64,000 nt of DNA from Microbacteriaceae bacterium VKM Ac-2854 (GCA_013205085.1 JABMLH010000007.1:1-64000), one strand, 5' to 3'; positions 1 to 8,534 are shown, numbered from the stretch's first letter. Notes: generated from the sequence alone by a model not told the origin. Numbers and translations are program-made.

Positions 1-95
1 CCCACTTCGATACCGGAGATCCTCGCTATTTCAACTCACGCCACGCTGAACACAACCTCCCGGGGAACTACACCTAGAGCCTCGGCGACCACCTC

Positions 96-156
96 CGCGA
101 GATGCCTCTTCTGCACGCCCGATGCGGCGTGTCGCGTACAGAAGAGGCATCTCGCG
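96..156. repeat. Family A palindromic repeat, copy 1
   Basis: Inverted repeat with arms of about 21 bp. The left arm begins CGCGAGATGCCTCTTCTG and the right arm ends CAGAAGAGGCATCTCGCG, around a loop of about 18 nt containing CGGCGTGTCG. Near-identical copies lie at 4933-4994 and, inverted, at 38861-38924. It sits just before the promoter of the acid-sugar operon. Bases 1-95 hold no gene I can support. Confidence 0.85.
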
Positions 157-165
157 GGATGGCCC

Positions 166-204
166 TTGACACGTCCGAACCGACTTGTATGATATCTGCT
201 ATCA
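166..204 (+). promoter_or_regulatory. Promoter with overlapping dyad operator for the acid-sugar operon
   Basis: A -35 TTGACA (166-171) and a -10 TATGAT (188-193) are separated by 16 nt, which is close to the sigma-70 consensus. A dyad TGATA (190-194) / TATCA (200-204) overlaps the -10 and is flanked by TTGTA and TACAA. This layout resembles GntR-family operators, but no GntR gene is visible in the window, so the regulator is unknown. Confidence 0.6.
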
Positions 205-218
205 GCTACAAAGGAGTG

Positions 219-1652
219 ATGGTGGAAGAGACGAGTGCCCTCGCGGGCTATCCCGCACGAGTCGAGATCCCGGCGGCCGAGGTCGCCGCAGCGGTCGAAC
301 GCAGCGGACGCGTGTTGATCGTCCTCGACGACGACCCGACCGGAACCCAGTCGGTCGCCGACCTCCCCGTCCTCACCGCGTGGGAGCAGGACGACTTCCG
401 CTGGGCGCTCGCCCAGGGCGCATCCGCCGTTTACGTGCTGACCAACACGCGCAGCCTCGACCCGGCCGCCGCCGCCGAGCGCAACCGCGAGATCGTCGCC
501 AGCGCCTCGGCCGTCGCCGCCGAGCGTGGCACACCCATCGCCTTCGTCAGCCGCGGCGATTCCACCCTGCGCGGCCATTACCCGCTCGAGACCGACGTGA
601 TCGAGCAAACCCTGCTCGAGAGCACCGGCCACGGCTTCGACGGCGTGGTACTCGTGCCCGCCTTCCCCGACGCCGGTCGCATCACCATCGGTGGCGTGCA
701 CTACATGCGCACCCCCGACGGCCTCACGCCGATCGCCGAGACCGAGTTCGCCCGCGACGCCACCTTCGGCTACGCCTCCTCCGACCTCGCCGAGTACGTC
801 GCCGAGAAGACCGAGGGTCGCTGGCGCGCCGAGCAGGTGCTCCGGCTCGACCTGAACATCCTCCGCGGCGGCGTCGACGGCATCGTCGCGGCCCTCCTCC
901 CGCTCACCGATGCCACCCCGATCGTCGCGGACGTCGTGCACGAGGACGACCTGCGCCTGCTGGCCCTCGGCCTCGCCGCCGCCGAAGAGGCCGGCAAACG
1001 CTTCATCTACCGCGTCGGCCCGCCGTTCGTGCGCGCCAGGATCGGGCAGGAGACGCATCCGCCGCTCACCGCCGCCGACGTCTTCGGACCCGAGGGCAGT
1101 GACGCGATCGGCGGGCTGATCGTGGTCGGTTCGCACGTGGGGCTCACCTCGCGCCAGCTCGGCGTGCTCACCGCCCAAGGCGGGCTGGAGAGCACTCTCG
1201 AGATCGACGTCGAGGCCGTGCTCGCGAACGACGCCGAGCACCTCGCCGCGATCGTCGACCGCGCCGTCGACGCACTCGGCCGCGGCGACGTGGCGGTGCA
1301 CACCAGCCGGCTGCTGCGCAAAACGGAGGATGCGGATGAGAGCCTCGACATCTCCCGCCGGGTCTCGGCCGCCGTCGTCAGCGTGGTGCAGCAGGTGCTC
1401 GCCCGCATCCGCCCGCGCTTCGTGATCGCGAAGGGCGGCATCACCTCCAGCGATGTCGCCGCCCACGGGCTCGGCATCCGGCACGCCATCGTGCGCGGCC
1501 CGATGCTGCCCGGCATCGTCTCGCTCTGGGAGCCCGTCGACGGACCCGCCGCGGGCATCCCCTACATCGTGTTCGCGGGGAACGTCGGCGACGACGATTC
1601 GCTCGCCGCCGTGGTCGCCACGCTGACCCATCCCACCCTCGCAGTCGCGTGA
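219..1652 (+). CDS. Four-carbon acid sugar kinase (DUF1537 / OtnK-DtnK family)
   Basis: About 477 aa, the usual length for the family. The N-terminal domain carries the diagnostic motif VLDDDPTGTQS (near residue 30) and later SRGDSTLRGHYPLETD. The C-terminal nucleotide-binding domain carries VIAKGGITSSD and FAGNVGD. Known members phosphorylate oxo-tetronates or D-threonate/erythronate using ATP in the cytoplasm. AAGGAG at 211-216 favours ATG 219 or the adjacent in-frame GTG 222; the longer open frame back to 102 would run through the palindromic repeat. It is the first gene of a four-gene operon with a dehydrogenase, permease and aldolase. The exact substrate cannot be told from sequence. Confidence 0.9.
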   Translation: MVEETSALAGYPARVEIPAAEVAAAVERSGRVLIVLDDDPTGTQSVADLPVLTAWEQDDFRWALAQGASAVYVLTNTRSLDPAAAAERNREIVASASAVAAERGTPIAFVSRGDSTLRGHYPLETDVIEQTLLESTGHGFDGVVLVPAFPDAGRITIGGVHYMRTPDGLTPIAETEFARDATFGYASSDLAEYVAEKTEGRWRAEQVLRLDLNILRGGVDGIVAALLPLTDATPIVADVVHEDDLRLLALGLAAAEEAGKRFIYRVGPPFVRARIGQETHPPLTAADVFGPEGSDAIGGLIVVGSHVGLTSRQLGVLTAQGGLESTLEIDVEAVLANDAEHLAAIVDRAVDALGRGDVAVHTSRLLRKTEDADESLDISRRVSAAVVSVVQQVLARIRPRFVIAKGGITSSDVAAHGLGIRHAIVRGPMLPGIVSLWEPVDGPAAGIPYIVFAGNVGDDDSLAAVVATLTHPTLAVA

Positions 1653-1690
1653 CCCGCGAACACCCCTTCCCCCACCAGACAAGGACCCCC

Positions 1691-2620
1691 ATGACCACCT
1701 CCACCTACCGCGTCGCCGTGCTCGGGCTCGGCGCCATGGGCCTACCGATGGCCACCCGCCTCGCCTCCGAACTGACGGTGCACGGCTTCGACATCGCCGA
1801 ACCGCGCCTCGCGCTCGCGGCGGATGCGGGCATCACCCCCTTCGACTCCGCGCGCGCAGCGGTGGCCGGCGTCGACGCCGTGCTGCTCGCGGTGCGCAAC
1901 GGCGCCCAGCTGCGCGACGTGCTCTTCGGCGCGAACGGCGTCGCCGCCACCCTCGAGCCCGGTGCAGCGGTCATCATGACCAGCACCGTCGGCATCGAGG
2001 ACGTTGTCGCCGTCGCCGAGCAGCTCGAGCCGTTCGGCGTGCACCTGGTGGATGCGCCGCTGTCCGGCGGGCCCGTCCGCGCCGGTCTCGGCGACCTGCT
2101 CATCGTCGTCGGCGCCACCCCCGAGGCCCGCGCGAAGGCGCAGCCCGTGCTCGAACTGCTCGCCTCCACCCTGAGCATCATCGGCGACAAGGCCGGCAAC
2201 GGCCAGGCCTTCAAGACCGTGAACCAGCTGCTCTGCGGCGTGCACATCGCGGCCGGCGCGGAGGCGCTCGCCCTCGCCGAGGCGCTCGGCCTCGACGTCG
2301 CGGCGACCCTGGAAACGCTCGCCGCCGGCGCCGCCGGATCCTTTATGCTCGGCAACCGCGGACCGCGGATGCTGCAGGCCTACGACGAGGACGGCGCCGA
2401 GGTGCTCAGCCGCCTGGACATCTTCGTGAAGGACATGGGCATCGTCACCTCCGCCGCCCGCACCTCCGGCCTGGCGACGCCCATCGCGGCCGCCGCCGAA
2501 CAGCTCTACCTGCTGGGCGCCGCCCAGGGCCTCGCCGCCGCGGACGACTCCGCCGTGATCAAGGTCATCGCCCCGCAGCACCTCACCCCGAAGCAGCTCT
2601 CTCAGAAAGACGGTCGATGA
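1691..2620 (+). CDS. NAD(P)-dependent 3-hydroxyacid dehydrogenase (LtnD / GarR-like)
   Basis: 309 aa beta-hydroxyacid dehydrogenase. It has an N-terminal Rossmann motif (LGLGAMGLPMA, near residue 10), the substrate-binding DAPLSGGPVRAG (near residue 115) and the catalytic-lysine region GNGQAFKTVNQLL (near residue 170). Next to DUF1537 kinases this family usually oxidises L-threonate or D-erythronate to the 2-oxo acid. ATG 1691 follows a weak AAGGA. The stop overlaps the permease start as ATGA, so translation is probably coupled. Substrate assignment is by context only. Confidence 0.88.
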   Translation: MTTSTYRVAVLGLGAMGLPMATRLASELTVHGFDIAEPRLALAADAGITPFDSARAAVAGVDAVLLAVRNGAQLRDVLFGANGVAATLEPGAAVIMTSTVGIEDVVAVAEQLEPFGVHLVDAPLSGGPVRAGLGDLLIVVGATPEARAKAQPVLELLASTLSIIGDKAGNGQAFKTVNQLLCGVHIAAGAEALALAEALGLDVAATLETLAAGAAGSFMLGNRGPRMLQAYDEDGAEVLSRLDIFVKDMGIVTSAARTSGLATPIAAAAEQLYLLGAAQGLAAADDSAVIKVIAPQHLTPKQLSQKDGR

Positions 2621-4068
2621 ACATTCTCACCGTCGTCCGCAGCGCCGCGGACGCCCCGATCGCTCCCGCGGTCGAACTCGGCACCCCGCTGCTGCTCGGC
2701 ATCGCCGCCGCCGGCATCGCGCTGCTGCTGGTCTTGATCATCCGCTTCAAGATCCACGCCTTCGTGGCGCTGCTGCTGGTCAGCATCCTCGTCGCCGTCT
2801 CGGCTCAGATCCCGCTCGCCGACATCTTCACGCTCGTCGCCAACGGCGTCGGCAGCACGATGGGCAAGGTCGCCCTGATCATCGCGCTCGGTGCGATCCT
2901 CGGGCGCCTGATCGAGGTGTCCGGTGGCGTGCAGAGCCTCGCGGATCACTTCACCCGGGTGCTCGGACCCAAGCGGGTCGCGATCGCGCTGACGATCGTC
3001 GCCTTCCTCGTGGCCATCCCCGTGTTCTTCGAGGTCGGCGTGATCGTGCTCGTGCCGATCATCTACGCCTTCAGCAAGGTCGCCGGCCTGAACCCGATCA
3101 AGTTCGGCCTGCCGATGGTCGGCCTGATGCTCGCCGTGCACGTCGCCGTGCCGCCGCACCCGGGCATCGTCGCCGGCGCGGGCGTCTTCGGCGCCGACAT
3201 CGGCCTGATCGCCCTGATCGCGCTTCCGATCTGCGCCGTCCTCGGCTTCCTCTCCTACTCCGTGTCGAGCCTGATGAACCGGCGCGACTACGAGCTCGCC
3301 CCATCCGTCGCCGCGCAGCTGGCCGAGATCGGCGGCGTCACCTCCGCCATCCGCACCATCGACCGCAACGGCGAGGTGCTGGCTCCGCCGCGTGCCGGGC
3401 TGATCATCCTGCTGGTGGCGATCCCGATCGTGCAGATCCTCGTCGGCACCGTGGGCGCTCTGGTTCTGCCGGCCGACAGCTTCGCGCACGGCCTGAGCGT
3501 GTTCATCGGCACCCCGGTGCTCGCCCTGCTCGTCGCGGTCGGCATCGCCTTCTTCGCCCTGCCGGTCAAGCGCGGCTGGTCGCTCACCCAGACCAACGAG
3601 ATCTTCGAGGGCGCGTTGCCGCCGATCGCCTCGATCCTGCTGGTCGTCGCCGGCGGTGGCGTCTTCGGCGCCGTGCTGCAGGCGAGCGGCATCGGTGGCG
3701 CGCTGGCCACCACGCTGGACACGCTCGGCGTGCCGCTGATCGTGCTCGGCTTCGTCGTCTCGCTGGTGCTGCGCGCGGCGCAGGGATCCGCGACGGTCGC
3801 CATCGTGACCACCGGCGGCCTGCTCGCCACGGGCGTCGCCGATGGCGGCTACACGCCGCTGCAGATCGCGATCATCACCGTCGCGGTGGGCTTCGGCGCG
3901 CTGGGCCTCTCGCACGTCACGGACGCCGGCTTCTGGGTGGTCACCCGCTACCTCGGCCTCACCGTGGCCGACGGACTGCGCACCTGGACCGTGCTGACCA
4001 CCGTGCTCGGCGTCGCCGGCTTCGCCCTCACCTACGCGGTCTGGCTGTTCGCCGGAGGTGGCGCATGA
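2617..4068 (+). CDS. GntP-family acid-sugar:H+ symporter
   Basis: 483 aa with about 12-14 hydrophobic segments across the whole length. GntP-type motifs include PVFFEVGVIVLVPI (near residue 130), VPPHPGIVAG (near residue 190) and AAQGSATVA (near residue 390). The family takes up gluconate, glycerate, threonate and similar hydroxy acids across the cytoplasmic membrane. It overlaps the genes on both sides by 4 nt (ATGA), which fixes both ends and ties it to the acid-sugar pathway. A threonate or erythronate substrate is inferred from the neighbours. Confidence 0.88.
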   Translation: MNILTVVRSAADAPIAPAVELGTPLLLGIAAAGIALLLVLIIRFKIHAFVALLLVSILVAVSAQIPLADIFTLVANGVGSTMGKVALIIALGAILGRLIEVSGGVQSLADHFTRVLGPKRVAIALTIVAFLVAIPVFFEVGVIVLVPIIYAFSKVAGLNPIKFGLPMVGLMLAVHVAVPPHPGIVAGAGVFGADIGLIALIALPICAVLGFLSYSVSSLMNRRDYELAPSVAAQLAEIGGVTSAIRTIDRNGEVLAPPRAGLIILLVAIPIVQILVGTVGALVLPADSFAHGLSVFIGTPVLALLVAVGIAFFALPVKRGWSLTQTNEIFEGALPPIASILLVVAGGGVFGAVLQASGIGGALATTLDTLGVPLIVLGFVVSLVLRAAQGSATVAIVTTGGLLATGVADGGYTPLQIAIITVAVGFGALGLSHVTDAGFWVVTRYLGLTVADGLRTWTVLTTVLGVAGFALTYAVWLFAGGGA

Positions 4069-4913
4069 GGGTCCGGATGGACGAACTGATCGAGCAGCGC
4101 CAGCTGCTCGGCGGGGCCGTCGCGGCGCTCACCTGCTACGACTTCACCACCGCCCTCGCGGTGGTCGACGCGGCGGAGCAGCTGGAACGCGGCGTGATCC
4201 TGCTGGTCACCCCGAAGACCGCGGCCGACCGGCACGGTGCCGCGTTCATCGCGGCGCTGCGCGGGCTGGCGGATGCGTCCAGTGCGCCCGTCTCGGTGCA
4301 GCTCGACCACGCCACCGACCTCGAGCTGATCCTGCGCTCGGTGGCGGCGGGAGCGGATGCGGTGCTCGCGGACGGCTCCGCGCGATCGTTCGAGGCCAAC
4401 GCTGCGTTCGTCGCCGAGGTCGTGCGCCGCACGGGCGTTGTGGTCGAGGCCGAGCTCGGCGAGCTCGCGGGCGACGAGGATCAGGCGTTCGCCGTCGTCT
4501 CGACCGGCAAGACGGATGCGGCGCAGGTCGCCTCGTTCCTCGACGCGTCCGGCGCGCACGTACTCGCCACGTCCGTCGGCAACGTGCACGGCACCTACGC
4601 CGCGGATCCACAGTTGGACTGGCCGCTGATCGACGCCATCCGCGCCGCGTCGCTGGTGCCGCTGAGCCTGCACGGCGCCTCCGGCATCCCCGAGGCCGAC
4701 CTGCGTCGGGCCGCGGGCGCCGGCCTGGGCAAGGTGAACATCAACACCGAGCTGCGCGCGGCCGTGCTGGCGGCCGCCGCCGAGCAGCTGCCGGACTCGC
4801 GTGCGCAGGGCGACGACGTGCTCGCCTACGAACGCGCCTGGCGCGGCTGCGCCACCGCCTTCGCCCGCGACGCGATGCTCCGCCTCGACGCCCGGGCGCC
4901 CCAACCCGCCTGA
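4065..4913 (+). CDS. Class II (FbaA/KbaY-type) zinc aldolase
   Basis: 282 aa TIM-barrel aldolase. It keeps the class II features: QLDHATD (zinc histidine), ADGSA, VEAELGELAG, VGNVHGTY (zinc and potassium site), LHGASGI and the phosphate-binding KVNINTELR. Members usually split ketose-1-phosphates into DHAP and an aldehyde. In described DUF1537 pathways the last step is an OtnC decarboxylase of a different fold, so an FbaA-type enzyme here is unusual. It overlaps the permease by 4 nt and ends the operon; a family A palindrome follows directly. Confidence 0.88.
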   Translation: MRVRMDELIEQRQLLGGAVAALTCYDFTTALAVVDAAEQLERGVILLVTPKTAADRHGAAFIAALRGLADASSAPVSVQLDHATDLELILRSVAAGADAVLADGSARSFEANAAFVAEVVRRTGVVVEAELGELAGDEDQAFAVVSTGKTDAAQVASFLDASGAHVLATSVGNVHGTYAADPQLDWPLIDAIRAASLVPLSLHGASGIPEADLRRAAGAGLGKVNINTELRAAVLAAAAEQLPDSRAQGDDVLAYERAWRGCATAFARDAMLRLDARAPQPA

Positions 4914-4932
4914 CCCGCGCCGCGAGACCCCC

Positions 4933-4994
4933 ACGAGATGCCTCTTGTGTACGCCACGCACGGCGTGTCGCGTGCAGAAGAGGCATCTCGCGGG
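4933..4994. repeat. Family A palindromic repeat, copy 2
   Basis: Same element and same orientation as the copy at 96-156: a left arm with CGAGATGCCTCTTGTG, a loop with CGGCGTGTCG, and a right arm with CAGAAGAGGCATCTCGCG. It separates two convergent genes and ends next to the stop codon of the minus-strand gene, so the hairpin may serve as a bidirectional terminator. There is no T-run. Confidence 0.85.
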
Positions 4995-4995
4995 G

Positions 4996-7068
4996 TCAGC
5001 GCGCCGCCTTCACCGCATCCGCCCCCGCCCGCACCAGGTCGGCCACCGACGCGTCCGGCAGGAACGCACGGGTGATGCCGAGACCGATCGCCGGCAGGTC
5101 AGCCTCTTCGGGGAAGAGCAGGTAGATCGGCTCCGCGCGCGGGTTGAACTTCTGCTTGAACTTGTGCAGCGAACGGAAGCCGTAGACGGGCTCCAGCGCC
5201 GCGCCGATCCGCTCCAACGCCTTCTCGACGACGCCGTCGGCGACCGGGCCCGAATGCGCCAGCGGCGCGCCGGAGAGCGACATGATCTCCGCACCCTCGT
5301 CGCGGAACGCTGCCGCGGAGGAGGCGATCAGGAACTCCATCACCGGCGGGAAGCCGCCATCGCGCCGACGCATCAGGTCGAGGGTGTAGCCGCGCACGAC
5401 GCCGCCGGTGCCGTAGATCGGCAGCCAGCTCAGGAAGCCGTCGATCGTGCCGTCGGCGGTCTCGGCGAGCGCCAACCGCACCGCGGGATCGAGCGCCTCA
5501 TCCACCGCGCCCAGGGTGAATCTCATCTCCGGCAGGTCCTTCTCGCCCACCCACTGCTCCGAGATCGCGTCGATCTGCCGGCGGACGGCGTGCGGCTCCT
5601 CCGCCAACGTGGTCAGGCGGAACGTCATGGTCTCCCGCCCGGCACGGTTCATCGCCGTGCGGACGGTGTTCCAGCGCTTACCGGTGAACTCCAGCCCCGG
5701 CAGATCGACGATGGTGTCCTCCGCGATCTGCAGCGCCTTCCATCCCTCCGGGCGGATCTCGCGACCGTGCTCGCTGGCTCCGAAGACGCACGGGATGTAG
5801 CCCGCCCGCTCGCACGCTCCCGCCCACTCCGCGAGGGTGAAGCGCTGCTCCCGCCACGGCGCAATCGGATCCGACAGCGCGATCGCGACACCGGCGTGCG
5901 TCTGGAACGCAACCATGGTGTCCGGATCGCTGCCGAAGAAGTGCGCGTTGTCACGCCACGTCGCCATCCACGACAGCGCGCCGCCGCCGGTGCGCATGAC
6001 GATCGAGCGGACGTCGGTCGCGCGATGCGCCGAAGCATCCGGGATGCGCCGGCGCAGTCGGGCGCGGAACGCGGCCCGGGTGAAGGCCAGGTACAGCAGC
6101 ACGAGCAGCCAGAACACCGCGGTCGCGCTCGCGAGAGAGAGATCGTCGCGGGAGTCGGCGACCTCGGCCGGCGCGAGGGTGAGCAGGATGACGGCGAGGA
6201 TGCCGACCAGGATGTTCAGCATCGCGAGCACGATCGCCACGATCCAGGCGACGCGGTAGCCCTTGCGCAGTCCGTTCGCAACGAGCAGCACGACCACCGC
6301 GTCGAACAGCACGTCGACCACGGATCCGCCACCCGGCACGGTCGCGCCGAACGGTCCGTCAGTGGGGATGAACGAGATGATGAACTGCGCGGCGCCCACG
6401 GCCACGATCAGGACCCACGCGGTGAAGCGCCGCTCGCGGATGGTCGGCCGACCGAATCCGCGCAGGTGCACGGCGAGCACGAGCGCGACCGCGGCGGCGC
6501 GTTGCACGTCGCCGAGGGTTCCGAGGAACAGCACGCTCACGATGCAGAACGCGGCGAGCGCCAGCTGCGCGCGCGGGCGCCACGGCAGCGGCAAGGTGCA
6601 GACGGCCGCGGCGAAGCAGGCGAAGAGTCCGCCGCTCGCGCCCGCGTCGTACAGCGCCGCGAGTTCGCCCGCCCACGCGGAGCCGGCCGGGGCCGCGATC
6701 GCCAGCAGAACCAGGGTCGCGGCGATGGCGAACAGCTGTCCGACCACGAACCAGAACACGGCGACCCGGGTGCCCCGGCGCCACTCCAACCAGCCCATCC
6801 CCAGCGGAACGAACAGCAGCGGATACAGGTACGCGAGCGGATCCGTGACCAGGAAGGTGCCCGTGATCGGCGTCCACCAGATGCCGTGTTCGATCGCCGG
6901 GATGCCGTAGCCGACGTCGCCGAACCAGCTCTGCTGCGCGGACGGCGTCACGAATCCGCCGGACAGGATGCCCGCGACGATCAGCAGTACCGCCAGCGCG
7001 ACGGTGGCCGGGACGCGCCGGAGGATCGTGAGCGGTTTCGGGGTGGGCGGGGTCGCGACCTCGGACAC
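4996..7068 (-). CDS. Rhomboid-like membrane protein fused to an MprF-type DUF2156 (lysyl-phosphatidylglycerol synthase-like) domain
   Basis: 690 aa. The N-terminal half has roughly 9-10 hydrophobic segments, including a rhomboid-like GASGG serine motif near residue 175. The C-terminal half (about residues 370-690) is a soluble DUF2156 domain with the MprF-like signatures FFGSDPDTMVAF, GKRWNTVRTAMNRAGRE and RRRDGGFPPVMEFLI. MprF enzymes add lysine from Lys-tRNA to phosphatidylglycerol and so reduce cationic-peptide binding. Whether the rhomboid serine is catalytic is unclear: I see no certain partner histidine. GTG 7068 is chosen because AAGGAG lies just upstream (7074-7079). It is transcribed alone, downstream of the double TetR gene. 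Confidence 0.75.
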   Translation of the reverse strand: MSEVATPPTPKPLTILRRVPATVALAVLLIVAGILSGGFVTPSAQQSWFGDVGYGIPAIEHGIWWTPITGTFLVTDPLAYLYPLLFVPLGMGWLEWRRGTRVAVFWFVVGQLFAIAATLVLLAIAAPAGSAWAGELAALYDAGASGGLFACFAAAVCTLPLPWRPRAQLALAAFCIVSVLFLGTLGDVQRAAAVALVLAVHLRGFGRPTIRERRFTAWVLIVAVGAAQFIISFIPTDGPFGATVPGGGSVVDVLFDAVVVLLVANGLRKGYRVAWIVAIVLAMLNILVGILAVILLTLAPAEVADSRDDLSLASATAVFWLLVLLYLAFTRAAFRARLRRRIPDASAHRATDVRSIVMRTGGGALSWMATWRDNAHFFGSDPDTMVAFQTHAGVAIALSDPIAPWREQRFTLAEWAGACERAGYIPCVFGASEHGREIRPEGWKALQIAEDTIVDLPGLEFTGKRWNTVRTAMNRAGRETMTFRLTTLAEEPHAVRRQIDAISEQWVGEKDLPEMRFTLGAVDEALDPAVRLALAETADGTIDGFLSWLPIYGTGGVVRGYTLDLMRRRDGGFPPVMEFLIASSAAAFRDEGAEIMSLSGAPLAHSGPVADGVVEKALERIGAALEPVYGFRSLHKFKQKFNPRAEPIYLLFPEEADLPAIGLGITRAFLPDASVADLVRAGADAVKAAR

Positions 7069-7139
7069 GGCGGCTCCTTGTTCGTGGAGGGGTGGCTCTG
7101 CCGACGCTAGCGCGCCCGACGCCCGGGCAGTACCCCAGA

Positions 7140-7188
7140 AGAGGGTTCTCACTTCGTCGGTCGGTGGCGGACGAAGTGACAACCCTCT
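7140..7188. terminator. Hairpin between tetR-like gene and the MprF-like gene
   Basis: Inverted repeat of 19-bp arms (AGAGGGTTCTCACTTCGTC against its complement, one mismatch) with an 11-nt loop. It lies in the 134-nt gap between two minus-strand genes. It could end transcription from the tetR side; there is no T-run, so a dispersed palindrome is also possible. Confidence 0.5.
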
Positions 7189-7202
7189 ACCGCGGCACGC
7201 CT

Positions 7203-8357
7203 TTATCGCAGCAAGGTCGCGAGGTGCCCGCGCAGCAGGGCGCCGACGTCGACGGCGTCGCGGTCGTACAGCCACTGCAGTTGCAGGCCGTCCCAGAGAC
7301 CGAGCAGCCAGGTCGCCTCGTGCACGGGGTCGCGGCCCGGGGCGAGCGCGCCTTCGGCCGTGAGCCGGTCGAAAAGATCGATAAACGAGGCGCGAGAACG
7401 ACGCATCCGTCGCTCGAAGTAGTCGTGCGCCGGATGCTCCGGCGCCGCCCCCTCGCTGGAGAGCACCGTGTACACCTCGATCAGGCCCGGCGAGGTCGCG
7501 TTCGCATCCGCCCCGTCCGCCAGCGACAGCAGTTCCGCTCGAGCAGACGGATGCGTCGCCGCGGGTGGGATCGTGATCGCGTCACGGTGGATCAGCACGG
7601 CCGCCAGCAGCTCGTCCTTGCTCGCGAAGTGGTGCAGCAGGGTCGACTTCGGGATACCGGTTCGCTCGGCGATCTCGCGCAGGCTGGTCTGATGGAAGCC
7701 CTCGCGGCTGAACAGGCGGGTCGCGGCGTCGACGATCGCGGCCCGGCGTTCCCGGCCGGGAGCGTAACCGGTGTCGTCCGCGGCCACGGCGGCGGCGAGC
7801 CCGCCGATGTCGAGGGTCTCCGCCGGCCGAGCGAACGGCGGATGCGCGTGGCCGAGCCGGGCCGCGAGGTGGGCGACCACGTCCACCTCCTCCGGGGCGT
7901 AGAGGGATTGCAGCTGCAGGCCGTCCCAGCCGGCCAGGAGTCGGGCCGCGTCGTCGGGCGGCATGCTCGTCATCTCGTGCCGCCGCAGTCGCTCGTAGCG
8001 TTCGCGGAAGTAGGCGTGCGCCGGATGCGCCGCGGCGGTCGCCTCGCCGGCGAGCCGGGTGAAGAGCTCGACGTAGCCCGGGGTGGCCGCATTGCGGCGG
8101 GCCAGGTCCAGCGGGTCGACGGAATCCGGCGGCTCTGCTTCGAAGCGCGCGATCAGGGCGAAAAGGATCGCGTCCTTGTCGGCGAAATGCCGGAGCAGTC
8201 CCGGTGTCGACAGGCCGGCCGCCGCAGCGACCTGCCGCATGGTGGCGCTGCCGAAGCCCGCCTCGACGAAAAGCGTCTGCGCGGCGTCGAGGATGCTCGC
8301 GCGCCGCGCGACGCCGTTGGCGTAGCGGCGCGGGGTGGGTGCATCCGTCGCCGTCAT
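7203..8357 (-). CDS. Double TetR/AcrR-family regulator (two full TetR modules in one chain)
   Basis: 384 aa, twice the normal TetR length. Module 1 (about 1-190) has the HTH region ILDAAQTLFVEAGFGSATMR. Module 2 (about 195-384) has IVDAATRLFSREGFHQTSLR. Both modules end in a related ligand-domain motif (WDGLQLQSLY and WDGLQLQWLY), so the protein is an internal duplication. Such a chain could bind an operator as a pseudo-dimer. ATG 8357 is preferred over the upstream in-frame start at 8429; a TAGGCT sits 8 nt before it. The target is unknown; the gene lies upstream of the MprF-like gene. Confidence 0.85.
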   Translation of the reverse strand: MTATDAPTPRRYANGVARRASILDAAQTLFVEAGFGSATMRQVAAAAGLSTPGLLRHFADKDAILFALIARFEAEPPDSVDPLDLARRNAATPGYVELFTRLAGEATAAAHPAHAYFRERYERLRRHEMTSMPPDDAARLLAGWDGLQLQSLYAPEEVDVVAHLAARLGHAHPPFARPAETLDIGGLAAAVAADDTGYAPGRERRAAIVDAATRLFSREGFHQTSLREIAERTGIPKSTLLHHFASKDELLAAVLIHRDAITIPPAATHPSARAELLSLADGADANATSPGLIEVYTVLSSEGAAPEHPAHDYFERRMRRSRASFIDLFDRLTAEGALAPGRDPVHEATWLLGLWDGLQLQWLYDRDAVDVGALLRGHLATLLR

Positions 8358-8376
8358 GGTGAATGAGCCTAGGGCG

Positions 8377-8497
8377 TGTGACTCAGGGCTGCTCGAACGA
8401 AAGGGCATCGCGGAATCCCGACGACACATCCGCGTGATTCCGCGGCGCCGATCGCGCCGAACGGGATGGCCGTGGTTCTGAGCAGCCCTGAGTCACG
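8377..8497. repeat. 121-nt imperfect inverted repeat
   Basis: The outer arms GTGACTCAGGGCTGCTC and GAGCAGCCCTGAGTCAC pair perfectly over 17 bp. Inside them GCGGAATC pairs with GATTCCGC. It fills the space between the double tetR gene and the MFS promoter. It is not related in sequence to families A-C. Confidence 0.7.
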
Positions 8498-8534
8498 CCA
8501 GGCCGCCTCATACCTGATTCATACCAAGCAACTG

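Noticed and set aside
36-101. Minus-strand tail reading EALGVVPREVVFSVA before a stop
   Set aside because: It looks protein-like, but the upstream frame runs through a palindromic repeat and the antisense of the kinase gene. No independent start or domain.
4801-7110. 769-codon plus-strand open frame opposite the MprF-like gene
   Set aside because: Mirror of the real gene's codon pattern: low-complexity Arg/Asp/Glu-rich sequence without domains.
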